From the NCBI RefSeq assembly GCF_004349355.1, contig NZ_SMFK01000001.1:558001-622000 (forward strand): DNA of 64,000 nucleotides, in the 5' to 3' direction. The position numbers and the translations under genes were made by a program. A model generated the notes under the pieces. That model ran no database searches and was not told the DNA's origin. It worked only from the letters and a program-made list of their open reading frames with translations. Positions 1 through 8,691 of this stretch are shown here, one piece after another. This stretch comes from Flavobacterium cellulosilyticum (GTDB lineage Bacteria; Bacteroidota; Bacteroidia; Flavobacteriales; Flavobacteriaceae). Each line of letters opens with the position of its first letter. The stretch's first letter is position 1.

Positions 1-709
1 CTTCAATGAATAGAATTTTTCCTTTGCAGTCAATTTGTGCATTAGACCCCATCATGCTATATAAAATTGACAAATTTCCACCAACAATTTCTCCTTTGGC
101 AGCCCCTAATCGATTGGCTGGATCAAATGGCAATTGATAATCTAAGGGTTCCCCAAAAAGTGATTTTCGTAAACTTTCAATAGATTCTTCGCTCGCTCTT
201 CCAACTGTAATTGGCATGGCACCATGTAAAGATGCAATATGAAGAGTGTTTAAATAACTGTGAATTACGGTAACATCGCTAAAACCGACAATCCATTTTG
301 GGTTTTGTTTGAATTTGGTAAAATCCAATAAATCAATCATTCGCACCGTTCCATAACCACCACGCATACACCAAATAGCTTTGATGTTTGGGTTGTCCAT
401 TTGAGTTTGAAAATCAGCTGCACGTTGTTCGTCAGTTCCAGCCAATTGATTGTCATCTAAACCTATCGTTTTCCCAATTAATACTTCTAATCCCCAACGG
501 TGTAATAGGTCAATTGCCGGTTTTAGGTTATCATCAATGTTTTTTCGAGCTGTTGATACAATAGCTACAGTATCTCCTTTTTGTAAATAGGGTGGTATTT
601 TCATTGGTGTTTGGGCTTGAATGTTCAAAAAATGTAAAACAAAAATAATCATTAGAAGTTTATTAAAACCGACATTGATTGTTTTATAAAAAAATCGATT
701 GGAATGCAT
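1..709 (-). CDS. LD-carboxypeptidase (peptidase family S66), C-terminus cut off by window edge
   Basis: Partial gene of about 236 codons that runs off the left edge. Family S66 enzymes cleave the L,D bond before the terminal D-Ala of muramoyl tetrapeptides during peptidoglycan recycling. The translation starts MHSNRFF, followed by a hydrophobic stretch ending in NIQAQ, which is a likely signal peptide. Family motifs are visible: the CMRGGYG segment, then IVGFSDVT, where the Ser of GFSD is the expected nucleophile, followed by HGAMP. The catalytic Glu and His lie in the missing C-terminal part or near the edge. The signal peptide suggests a periplasmic enzyme, whereas classical LdcA is cytoplasmic. 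An internal ATG at 652 is a possible alternative start, but it gives a shorter signal sequence. Family identity is secure; physiological substrate is inferred. Confidence 0.88.
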   Translation of the reverse strand, partial: MHSNRFFYKTINVGFNKLLMIIFVLHFLNIQAQTPMKIPPYLQKGDTVAIVSTARKNIDDNLKPAIDLLHRWGLEVLIGKTIGLDDNQLAGTDEQRAADFQTQMDNPNIKAIWCMRGGYGTVRMIDLLDFTKFKQNPKWIVGFSDVTVIHSYLNTLHIASLHGAMPITVGRASEESIESLRKSLFGEPLDYQLPFDPANRLGAAKGEIVGGNLSILYSMMGSNAQIDCKGKILFIE

Positions 710-995
710 ATTTAAAATATTTAGAGGGTTTTACTCTTTTTCAAATTTAGAATAAACCCATTACAAATATATTTTTTTATAAGGAACTAATTTATCTGAA
801 TAGGGATTTTTAATAAAAACTTTTTAAATAAAGAAAACGAATTTACCTAATAGTAGCTGAAATAAGGTGTAAATTAATTTTTGTATTATATTTTGTATTG
901 TTTAAAAGCTGTTTAGTTTAAATTCAAATGATACAATCCGTTATTTGATTTCAAAAAGCTATACATTTATAACCTATAACCTTAAACTCGTTCTA

Positions 996-1532
996 TTGAA
1001 AACTACTTTAATTTTCTTAGTTATCTTTTGCACTAGTATTGCAAATGCTCAAACATTAGAAGTTGGTTTACGCGTACAAAAAACTCAAGAAATGTATTGG
1101 GAAAATGGTGTTTCGGCACAATTTTCCTTTGCAAAATTTAAACCGGAACAATTTTTTTTAGGTTTAGATTATGTTACTTCAAGATTGGGTACTGCCTATC
1201 AATCGAATGCTATTAAACAAGACAGCTATTTGCTTTCCGGAAGTTGGTTATTCAATAAAAACAAACCCTATCACATTGTAACTCGTTTTAATATGGGTTA
1301 TTTCTATTCTGATTTGGAGGAAGATATGTTTGCAGCAATTCCTAACACTTCATTTTTAGTATCACCAGAAGTTGGTTTAAAATATAATTTCAAGAAAATG
1401 CCAATCTCATTAAATCTTGGAGTCGGATTTTATATCATAACTGCAAAAGAAGGATATTCACCTGGAACTTTGCAGCCCCTTTATTACCATTTAGATCTGT
1501 ATTATTCGATTTTAAAAACTAGAAAAAAATGA
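996..1532 (+). CDS. Secreted, probably outer-membrane beta-barrel protein of unknown function
   Basis: Small exported protein with no family I can name. From a TTG at 996 it reads MKTTLIFLVIFCTSIANAQ, a textbook signal peptide, which is why I chose this start; the open frame extends back to a TTG at 945, which would add a polar 17-residue extension. After the signal there are alternating amphipathic strands rich in aromatic residues (YHLDLYYS at the end, GLKYNF, GVGFYI), the pattern of a small 8-stranded outer-membrane barrel. Its stop overlaps the start of the next gene (ATGA), so the two are translationally coupled and probably work together. Function unknown. Confidence 0.7.
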   Translation: MKTTLIFLVIFCTSIANAQTLEVGLRVQKTQEMYWENGVSAQFSFAKFKPEQFFLGLDYVTSRLGTAYQSNAIKQDSYLLSGSWLFNKNKPYHIVTRFNMGYFYSDLEEDMFAAIPNTSFLVSPEVGLKYNFKKMPISLNLGVGFYIITAKEGYSPGTLQPLYYHLDLYYSILKTRKK

Positions 1533-2458
1533 AAAAAATAAGCTTTCTCTTTATTTATATTCTTGTAACAATTTCCTTTTCCTGTAGCGGACCTACTATA
1601 ACAGATGATTTGCTTGATGGTGAAGTGGTATTTGATCCGTCATTATATAATCCTGAACAATTTTTGGTTTCGGCGAAATACCCTATCCCCACTCCTGCTG
1701 ATTTAAACAAACATATCATCCTCGCTGTTCATGGATATACGGCTACAACATTTGAATGGCAGGAATTTCAAGATTGGTCCGTTACTCCTTCTTATAGAAT
1801 TTCACAAGTATTATTAGGCGGACATGGCAGGGATTATAATGCTTTCAAAAATTCAACTTGGGAAGATTGGCGTTCCTCTATAACTAGTGAATACGAAAAA
1901 CTAATTGCTCTAGGTTATACTAGAATAAGCTTAGTAGGGTCGTCAACCGGTGGAACGCTATTATTAGAATTAGTAAATTCGGGTTATTTCAACAACCATT
2001 TACATCCAAAAAATATATTTTTAGTAGATCCAATTGTTGTTCCTTCAAATAAATTACAAACTTTAGTTGGAATTATAGGGCCAATGATTGTTTATGTAGA
2101 AACTGACCAAACCGCTGCAGAAAACAACTATTGGTATCGTTTTAGACCTTATGAAACTATTAATGAATTGAATAATGTAATGTCAATTGTGCGCAAAGGT
2201 TTAGAAAACGGAATGACACTGCCATCTGGAACGTATCTTAAAGTTTTCCACTCCTTGCACGATCCAGTTGCGAGCACTACTAGTTCTGTCTTAATATACA
2301 AAGGCTTAAAAACGAGTTCAGGAAGCAAAATTGAAGTTCAATTGATTTATTCTGACATTCATGTTTTTACTCGATTAAATTTACGCACTAAGGTAACGCT
2401 TTTACAAAAAAACAATCAACTTGATGTCTTTAATCAAATAGCCAATAAACTAAATTAA
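1529..2458 (+). CDS. Alpha/beta-hydrolase lipoprotein (carboxylesterase/serine-aminopeptidase-like)
   Basis: Lipoprotein of 309 residues with signal ISFSC, where Cys is the lipidation site near residue 19. The fold is an alpha/beta hydrolase. AVHGYTA near residue 66 forms the HG oxyanion region, and VGSSTGG near residue 137 is the GxSxG nucleophile elbow. A candidate acid lies in SLHDPVAS and a candidate His in YSDIHVF. The layout resembles carboxylesterases and monoacylglycerol-lipase-like enzymes; the substrate cannot be told from sequence. The start overlaps the upstream stop by 4 bases, and the ATG follows an A-rich leader. It probably sits in the periplasmic face of a membrane, together with the neighbouring barrel protein. 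Confidence 0.82.
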   Translation: MKKISFLFIYILVTISFSCSGPTITDDLLDGEVVFDPSLYNPEQFLVSAKYPIPTPADLNKHIILAVHGYTATTFEWQEFQDWSVTPSYRISQVLLGGHGRDYNAFKNSTWEDWRSSITSEYEKLIALGYTRISLVGSSTGGTLLLELVNSGYFNNHLHPKNIFLVDPIVVPSNKLQTLVGIIGPMIVYVETDQTAAENNYWYRFRPYETINELNNVMSIVRKGLENGMTLPSGTYLKVFHSLHDPVASTTSSVLIYKGLKTSSGSKIEVQLIYSDIHVFTRLNLRTKVTLLQKNNQLDVFNQIANKLN

Positions 2459-3120
2459 TTATACTTCTTATTTAATTTTAAAATTCTTTCTGATTGCTGC
2501 TCTTTCGAACATTCATATTCATTGCAATACATTACCTCATCATTCAACTATGAAAAAACTAGTTTCATTACTTTTCATAAAATATAATTTTTACCTATGA
2601 ATTATTTTGATTCTGGTTCTTGCTAACAACAAACAAAAATACCAAGTTAATAAAAAAGTGATTATTGCAAAGTTATATTCATTTGGCTAAAGGAGATATC
2701 AAAGGCGCCCTTTTTCCTTTAAATCAATTGTTATTTATGATTTTTTTAAACTAATGATGGAATACTGAAATTGATACATTCTTCATTTAAAATTTAATAG
2801 TTCAATCACTTAAAATTTAAAATAAAATATATTTTACCCCAAATTACAAAGGATATTTAATAATTAATTTTACCTTTAAGTACAGCATACCCTATAAAAT
2901 AATGGGTCTTTAATGATTTATACGTTTTAAAAAAAATACAGATTTTAAAATTATCAGCTAAAAATTCACATAATTGTCAAAATTAATTACTTAAAAAACA
3001 GATATCGCATAAGTTACTAAATAGTCAGTTAATCCATATTTTTACTTGAAATAAATCAATATTTTTGTTTAAAATCTTAAATTTTATGAAATAATAAATA
3101 AAATATTTGACAATTTAATA
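2459..3120. other. 662-base AT-rich spacer, no convincing gene
   Basis: No open frame longer than about 30 codons with family character is visible on either strand. A minus-strand frame ending at about 2457 reads MYCNEYECSKEQQ and onward for 25 residues, but stops lie just upstream; it could be the remnant of a decayed gene. A weak hairpin AAAGG-CGC-CCTTT lies at 2701-2713 and is followed by T/C-rich sequence. The last 60 bases carry a candidate promoter for the ATP-grasp operon. Confidence 0.5.
3060..3067 (+). promoter_or_regulatory. Candidate -7 element of the ATP-grasp/alpha-E/transglutaminase operon
   Basis: TATTTTTG fits the Bacteroidota -7 consensus TAnnTTTG and lies 53 bases before the first ATG of the operon. 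No well-spaced -33 TTG is present, so this is a weak call. Confidence 0.4.
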
Positions 3121-4566
3121 ATGAGAGATATGATGAAGTTGCCTCCAAAATTAAATCCCAATGGATGGGATGAAATGTTTTCCAATAAAGGTGTGAGAAA
3201 TTCTTACCGCAAAGTCCTTCAATCACTTCAAGGTCTTACCCCTGAAAATCTAAGTCAAAAACAAAGACAAGCTTCTGATTTTTTCATGAATCAAGGGATC
3301 ACTTTCACGGTTTATAGTGATGACAATCAAGGAATCGAAAGAATTTTCCCCTTTGATATTATCCCAAGAATAATCACTCAAAATGATTGGAAAGAAGTAG
3401 AATTAGGTATAGCGCAACGATTAAAAGCATTAAACTTATTTTTAGAAGACATTTATAATGAACAACTTATTGTAAAAGAAGGTATCATTCCTGCGGTATT
3501 AATATCAACTTGTCCACATTATATTCATGAGGTTCACGGAATAAAAGTACCGCATGATATTCATGTTCATATTGCTGGAATAGATTTGATACGCGGTGCA
3601 AAAGGAGAATTTTATGTTCTAGAAGACAATCTAAGATGTCCTAGTGGTGTAAGCTATATGTTAGAAAACCGTGAAATTACCAAGAGGATATTTCCTGAAA
3701 TGTTTGCTACAAATGAAGTGTGTATGGTAGCAAATTATCCGATGCTTTTTCACAACATTCTAATTTCTTTATCTCCTAGAAACATTTCTAACCCAAACGT
3801 AGTATTGCTCACTCCTGGAATTTACAATTCGGCTTATTATGAACATACGTTCTTGGCTAGGCAAATGGGAATTCCACTTGTTGAAGGGAGAGATTTAGTT
3901 GTAAACAATTCTAAAGTATATATGAAAACCACTTCAGGATTACAACAAGTAGATGTAATTTACAGGCGATTAGACGATGAATATTTAGACCCACTCGTTT
4001 TTAAACCCGATAGTGTTTTAGGTGTGCCTGGTTTGATAAGTGCATACAAAACAGGGAATGTCGCTTTAGTAAACGCTGTAGGAAATGGAGTTGCCGATGA
4101 CAAAGCAGTATATGCTTATGTTCCTGATATGATTAAATATTACCTTAATGAAGAACCAATTCTTAAAAACGTTCCTACCTACCAAATGAGCAATAAAGAA
4201 GAACGTGAATTCGTATTTGCAAATATGGGCAATATGGTAATCAAGGAAACTAATGGTAGTGGCGGATACGGAATGGTTATGGGAAATAAGGCCACCGAGA
4301 AAGAATTAGAAGACGCAAAAATTGCAATACTTAACGACCCTCGCAACTTTATTGCACAACCTATAATTCAGCTCAGCACTGTGCCTTGCCTGATTGATGG
4401 CGAACTGAAACTGCGTCACGTTGATTTAAGACCTTATGCATTGTGCGGCCCAAATGGAGTTAAACTAGTCCCAGGCGGATTAACTAGAGTTGCTCTGACC
4501 GAGGGCTCATTGGTAGTCAATTCTTCGCAAGGTGGAGGTAGTAAAGATACTTGGATTGTTAAATAA
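3121..4566 (+). CDS. Circularly permuted ATP-grasp protein (COG2308 family)
   Basis: First gene of a three-gene operon. The 481-residue length and motifs match the circularly permuted type 2 ATP-grasp family: YRRLDDEYLDPL near residue 280, SVLGVPGL just after it, GNGVADDKAVYAYVP near residue 322, and VIKETNGSGGYGMV near residue 376, a glycine-rich nucleotide-binding loop. ATP-grasp enzymes join a carboxylate to an amine through an acyl phosphate. Iyer and colleagues proposed that this family, with alpha-E and transglutaminase partners, builds or attaches a peptide; no substrate is established. It has no signal peptide, so it is cytoplasmic. ATGs at 3130 and 3133 are alternative starts. The next gene begins 41 bases downstream on the same strand. 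Confidence 0.92.
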   Translation: MRDMMKLPPKLNPNGWDEMFSNKGVRNSYRKVLQSLQGLTPENLSQKQRQASDFFMNQGITFTVYSDDNQGIERIFPFDIIPRIITQNDWKEVELGIAQRLKALNLFLEDIYNEQLIVKEGIIPAVLISTCPHYIHEVHGIKVPHDIHVHIAGIDLIRGAKGEFYVLEDNLRCPSGVSYMLENREITKRIFPEMFATNEVCMVANYPMLFHNILISLSPRNISNPNVVLLTPGIYNSAYYEHTFLARQMGIPLVEGRDLVVNNSKVYMKTTSGLQQVDVIYRRLDDEYLDPLVFKPDSVLGVPGLISAYKTGNVALVNAVGNGVADDKAVYAYVPDMIKYYLNEEPILKNVPTYQMSNKEEREFVFANMGNMVIKETNGSGGYGMVMGNKATEKELEDAKIAILNDPRNFIAQPIIQLSTVPCLIDGELKLRHVDLRPYALCGPNGVKLVPGGLTRVALTEGSLVVNSSQGGGSKDTWIVK

Positions 4567-4607
4567 CCAAAAGGACTTTTTTGACTTAATAAAAAAACAA
4601 ATATATT

Positions 4608-5561
4608 ATGAAAGGAAATATGCTCAGCCGAGTAGCCGATGGAATGTTTTGGCTAAACAGATATATGGAAAGAACTGATGGAATGTTACTTACTCTTAAC
4701 ACATTTTATATCCTGTCTATTGACAAGGATTTGGAAGATTTTCATGGATACAAGCCTATTTTAGAATACTACACTAATTTGTCTGATAAACAAATTGGTG
4801 AAGCTCAATTTGACACCAACTTTGTTCTAAAATATCTAGTTTGTGATAATCTAAATCCAAGTTCAGTAAAAAATTTGATTAGAAAAGCTAGAGAAAATGC
4901 AAGAGGTTCACAAGATAAAATTACCAAAGAACTTTGGGAACATATCAACTCTTTATACCATTATATAAATAATCCGGATTTGCCTAAAAAATTGGAAACT
5001 GCTGAGGCAATGACTATTATAGCCAAACTAAACAAAGATTTTTTACTCTATAATGGAATTATGCAAGTTACGATGCCTAGAGGTTTAGGTTGGAGTTTTT
5101 CATGCATAGGAAAGAACATAGAAAGATGTCTTCAAACCATTTCATTAACCCAAGCTTACTATGCTCCAATTCATTATAACCTTGAAGGAACTGAAGATTT
5201 ATTGTATTGGAGACGATTATTATTATCTCTTTCCGGATATGAATTGTATTTGAAAAGCTACAGCAATATCCCTCACAATCGCAAAGTAGTACAACAAGTT
5301 ATCTTCAACCCTGATTTTGGTCATTCAGTGATTTACACTTTGGGACTTATCGAAACTTATTTGGATATACTATTCAAAGACAATACCTTAAGTGAGGCGA
5401 GAACTTTACACAATCAATTTGGAAGACTTAAAAGTTCTATTAAATTTACGGATTATCATAACTTAACGAATGAACAATTAGAGTATGTGCTTAAGGATAC
5501 AAAGTCCCAATTAATCCAGTTTTCAACTGATTTTTCAAAATTATTTTTCTCCTATACCTAA
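4608..5561 (+). CDS. Alpha-E domain-containing protein (COG2307, DUF403)
   Basis: Helical protein of 317 residues, second gene of the ATP-grasp operon. The N-terminus MLSRVADGMFWLNRYMERTD is the family signature. The rest is predicted to be all alpha-helical with many conserved aromatic and acidic positions; MPRGLGWSFSCIGKNIERC in the middle repeats the opening pattern, consistent with two similar helical halves. The family occurs almost always next to COG2308 ATP-grasp and transglutaminase genes and is thought to be their partner in a peptide-bond-forming system, but no reaction has been shown. I keep the ATG at 4608; the ATG at 4620 would start exactly at the family motif and is equally possible. 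The third gene begins 7 bases after the stop. Confidence 0.92.
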   Translation: MKGNMLSRVADGMFWLNRYMERTDGMLLTLNTFYILSIDKDLEDFHGYKPILEYYTNLSDKQIGEAQFDTNFVLKYLVCDNLNPSSVKNLIRKARENARGSQDKITKELWEHINSLYHYINNPDLPKKLETAEAMTIIAKLNKDFLLYNGIMQVTMPRGLGWSFSCIGKNIERCLQTISLTQAYYAPIHYNLEGTEDLLYWRRLLLSLSGYELYLKSYSNIPHNRKVVQQVIFNPDFGHSVIYTLGLIETYLDILFKDNTLSEARTLHNQFGRLKSSIKFTDYHNLTNEQLEYVLKDTKSQLIQFSTDFSKLFFSYT

Positions 5562-5568
5562 CATAAAA

Positions 5569-6534
5569 ATGGCAACTTTCAATATTGTACATACGACAAA
5601 ATACCAATACAATTGGCCTATAAAGGAAAGTATCAATGAGATCCGATTATTTCCCCATGATTTTGAAAATCAAGAGGTAATACAATTTGAATTATTAATT
5701 ACTAATAATCCACATGTTGATATATCGAAAGATTATTATGGCAACAGGGTCGGGAATTTTAACTCCTTAGAGCCGCACAAAGAATTAACCATTGAAGCTA
5801 GATCAATTGTTCGAGTAAATCATTCCCGTAAAATACCTGAAATCGACACTATCAAAGTACAAGATTTGGCCAATGACATAGAAAATAGTATTTATTTACA
5901 ACGCCTTACTACACCAGAAACAATAGACAATCAGAAAGAAATAAACCTTATTTTAAAAAAATTAAAACTAGCTGAAAAACCTATTACAGCAATAGCCCAA
6001 GAATGCAATAAATATATTTATAAAAACTACACCTATACTAAAGGAATTACTAACATCGAAACCACAATCGACGAGATATTAGAAATCAAAAAGGGAGTTT
6101 GCCAAGATTTTACAAATTTATTGTTACAGCTCCTTCGAACTGTAGGTATTCCATCAAGGTATGTAAGTGGTTATATTTGCCCGAATGAAAGTGGATTTAG
6201 GGGTGAAGGTGCTACACATGCATGGGTAGAAATTTACAGCCCAACTCAAGGTTGGCTAGGCTTAGATCCTACAAATAATATTTGGACAATGGACAGCCAT
6301 GTAAAACTTTCGGTAGGTAAAAATTTTCATGATTGCACCCCAGTAAAAGGAACTTTCAAAGGACTTGCCAGACAAACGCTATCCGTTTGTGTTTCTATAG
6401 GATATGAGGACGGAAGGCACTTTGAAGAAGTTAATGATGTACAACTACCTGAAATATCTATAGAACAACAAGTACAGCTTGACTATATCGAGCAATTACA
6501 AATTAAACAAAGACTACATCAACAACAACAATAA
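5569..6534 (+). CDS. Transglutaminase-like cysteine protease family protein (COG1305)
   Basis: Third gene of the operon, 321 residues, no signal peptide. The N-terminal 85 residues form the bacterial transglutaminase-like beta domain (begins FNIVHTTKYQYNWPI). The papain-like core follows: catalytic Cys in KKGVCQDFTN near residue 178, His in GATHAWVEIY near residue 218, and Asp in LGLDPTNN near residue 233. Such enzymes either hydrolyse peptides or transfer acyl groups to amines. In this context it may process or remove the product of the ATP-grasp enzyme. The C-terminus ends in a Gln-rich tail (QRLHQQQQ). A strong terminator hairpin follows, closing the operon. Confidence 0.92.
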   Translation: MATFNIVHTTKYQYNWPIKESINEIRLFPHDFENQEVIQFELLITNNPHVDISKDYYGNRVGNFNSLEPHKELTIEARSIVRVNHSRKIPEIDTIKVQDLANDIENSIYLQRLTTPETIDNQKEINLILKKLKLAEKPITAIAQECNKYIYKNYTYTKGITNIETTIDEILEIKKGVCQDFTNLLLQLLRTVGIPSRYVSGYICPNESGFRGEGATHAWVEIYSPTQGWLGLDPTNNIWTMDSHVKLSVGKNFHDCTPVKGTFKGLARQTLSVCVSIGYEDGRHFEEVNDVQLPEISIEQQVQLDYIEQLQIKQRLHQQQQ

Positions 6535-6558
6535 TATCAATTGAAAATAAAAAAAACA

Positions 6559-6587
6559 GCCTTGTAAATTAAAAGTATTTACAAGGC
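6559..6587. terminator. Bidirectional rho-independent terminator
   Basis: Perfect 10-bp stem GCCTTGTAAA/TTTACAAGGC with a 9-base loop. A-rich sequence upstream and T-rich sequence downstream serve both strands. It separates the convergent transglutaminase and EnvC-like genes. Confidence 0.82.
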
Positions 6588-6614
6588 GTTATTATTTTAA
6601 AAAACAATTATTTT

Positions 6615-7871
6615 TTACATGTTAAACAACCAGCTTGCAGGATTGTTATACGTAGTATTTTGTGAAATAGTAAACTTAAGTATGGTTCTTCCTGTTTCGC
6701 CACTAGTTCTAATTTTTCCGATTTCTTGTTTTATACTAACTTTATCTCCTTTGCTCACATATACTGAGCTCAAATTTTGATACACCGTAAAATAATCTCC
6801 ATGTTGTATCATTACCGCTTTGTTAACTGGTGATAGGATAATTACACTTGTTACTTCCCCAGCAAATACGGCTCTTGCAGCTGCGCCTTGTTCTGTTGTG
6901 ATTTCAACTCCACTATTGTGTATTTGTAATGAACTAAATTGAGGGTGTGGCTGGTCTCCATAAGGCAATGAAACAAAACCTTTTTCTACTGGCCAAGGTA
7001 ATTTTCCTTTATTTGCTCTAAAATTATCTGCTAAGATCTTTGCTTCTGCAGTTAATATTATTCTAGATGATGAGGATGAAGATACTTTAGGGGCAGGTGC
7101 GTTTGGATTTGCTTTTGCATTTTCGGCAGCTGCTTTTCTATTGGCTTCGGCAATGGCTTCGCGAATTAAACGGTCTATTTGTCTATCGATGTTCTTCGCT
7201 TCTTGTTGTCTTTTTCTGATTTCTGAAGCTATTTTATTCTTATCTTTTTTGATAGACTTGACTACTTTTTCCTGTTCTTGCTTTTCTTTTACAAGTGACA
7301 ATCTATCTTTTTGGTTTTCAACTATCAGTTTTTGTTTCGCTACTTTTTGAACATCTAATTTACCATTATAATCAATAAGCTGATTCGATTTTGATTTAAT
7401 TTCTTCTCCTTGTGATTTTCTATAATTGGTATATTGTTTCATATACTGGGCTCTTTTATAAGCTTGCAAAAAATTTTCTGATGATAAAATAAACATAGCT
7501 CTACTTTGTTCAGAACGACTTTTATATGATTTTAAGATCATTTTTGCATAATCTTCTTTCAGAACTGTCAGTTCTTTTTTTAATTTATTAATCTTAACTT
7601 GATTAATATACATATCATTATTAAGCAATTTTGTTTGCTTTTCAGTAGTATTGATCAGTTTTTCCTTTAGCTTAATTTTATTTTCTTGGATGATAATAAC
7701 ACTTAAAGCTGATTTTTCTTTTTTCTTAACATTTTGAAGAATCTCTTCATTTTCCCGAATTTCTTTTTGAATTTGGGCTTTTCGTTGTTCTAATTTTTCT
7801 TGTTGCGACGATTGACTCCACATAAATGAAGATGTACATATAAAAACAAGGCTTATGAGAAATTTTAGCAT
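6615..7871 (-). CDS. EnvC-like murein hydrolase activator (coiled coil plus degenerate M23/LytM domain)
   Basis: 418 residues: signal peptide to about residue 20 (FMWSQ), a long charged coiled coil from about 21 to 250, a short Pro/Ala/Ser linker (NPNAPAPK, SSSSSS), and a C-terminal LytM-like domain. Active M23 enzymes bind zinc through HxxxD and HxH motifs. Here the equivalents read NSGVEI and VYQNLSS, so the Asp and the last His are replaced. That is the pattern of E. coli EnvC, which activates amidases instead of cutting peptidoglycan. It is the last gene of the run that starts with the flippase, 22 bases after the DUF4292 gene. Role in cell separation is inferred from the family. Confidence 0.88.
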   Translation of the reverse strand: MLKFLISLVFICTSSFMWSQSSQQEKLEQRKAQIQKEIRENEEILQNVKKKEKSALSVIIIQENKIKLKEKLINTTEKQTKLLNNDMYINQVKINKLKKELTVLKEDYAKMILKSYKSRSEQSRAMFILSSENFLQAYKRAQYMKQYTNYRKSQGEEIKSKSNQLIDYNGKLDVQKVAKQKLIVENQKDRLSLVKEKQEQEKVVKSIKKDKNKIASEIRKRQQEAKNIDRQIDRLIREAIAEANRKAAAENAKANPNAPAPKVSSSSSSRIILTAEAKILADNFRANKGKLPWPVEKGFVSLPYGDQPHPQFSSLQIHNSGVEITTEQGAAARAVFAGEVTSVIILSPVNKAVMIQHGDYFTVYQNLSSVYVSKGDKVSIKQEIGKIRTSGETGRTILKFTISQNTTYNNPASWLFNM

Positions 7872-7893
7872 ATTGAAATAAGTTTGAGCAAAT

Positions 7894-8682
7894 TTACTTA
7901 ATTATAATTCTTTTATAACCATTTGGAACACTATATGGAAAAGAAAGTTCTTCATTAATATTTACAGTATCAAAATCGAAATTAAGTTCGGTTTTGCTTC
8001 CTTTTTGATAAGCATCAATATTAATAGTAAAAGGAATATTTAAACCATCTAAATCTTTATTGTTCGAATAGGCAACTTGTATCATTCTGCCTTCGGCTAT
8101 TTGAGATATTTCTTGTTTTTGTATTAAAAATTTTTCTGCATCTAAATAGAAGGATTTTTTGGTGTTGTTATCTAACGCATTGTCTAATCTGTATAATCCA
8201 TCAATTATTGATTCCTTGTATTTTCCTTGCTTTAAATCGTCTATTGCCTGTCCCAATAAAATATTTTGAAACTTATTATAATCCAAATCTGTCCCCAAAA
8301 ACTCACTTAGTTTACTGAAATCTCCTTCATAATAACTACCACCCATTTTTTCATAATAGCTTACTGACGTTGGCGTAATCAACGCTTTTGCCATTGTAAT
8401 TCCCAAAAATCGAATGCTAATCAAAATCTGTTCGTCCTTTTTGATTCTTATTTCGGCGGTGACATTTTGGGATTGTTTTTCATTTTGAAACCGCACTCTT
8501 GACTTTATATATAATGTCGAAAAATCCGTTTTATTGTTGTAATGATTTTCAATTATATTCTTAGCTTTTATAGCAGTTACTGTTGGCGTGGTTGTTAGCA
8601 AAACTGCTTTTGATTTACAGGAAACTAAAGTCAGGGAACATATTCCAAAAACAACTACCATTACTTTAAAAATTTTATACAT
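7894..8682 (-). CDS. DUF4292 lipoprotein
   Basis: 262 residues with a lipoprotein signal ending LTLVSCKSK (Cys near residue 22). The remaining sequence is rich in beta strands and resembles the LolA/LolB-like open-barrel folds that carry lipids or lipoproteins: regions such as LYIKSRVRFQNEKQ, ISIRFLGITMAKALITP and QVAYSNNKDLDGLNIPF follow the family layout. DUF4292 proteins are common in Bacteroidota and lack an assigned function. It sits 9 bases downstream of the TPR gene and 22 bases upstream of the EnvC-like gene, so the three are almost certainly cotranscribed; this suggests an envelope biogenesis role. Confidence 0.88.
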   Translation of the reverse strand: MYKIFKVMVVVFGICSLTLVSCKSKAVLLTTTPTVTAIKAKNIIENHYNNKTDFSTLYIKSRVRFQNEKQSQNVTAEIRIKKDEQILISIRFLGITMAKALITPTSVSYYEKMGGSYYEGDFSKLSEFLGTDLDYNKFQNILLGQAIDDLKQGKYKESIIDGLYRLDNALDNNTKKSFYLDAEKFLIQKQEISQIAEGRMIQVAYSNNKDLDGLNIPFTINIDAYQKGSKTELNFDFDTVNINEELSFPYSVPNGYKRIIIK

Positions 8683-8691
8683 GTTGAATTG

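Noticed and set aside
2457..2550. 25-residue minus-strand frame ending near 2457
   Set aside because: Stops just upstream, no recognisable start context and no family; could be gene debris, but too short to call.
6559..6587. Possible REP element
   Set aside because: It stands between converging stops with T-rich flanks, so a terminator explains it fully.
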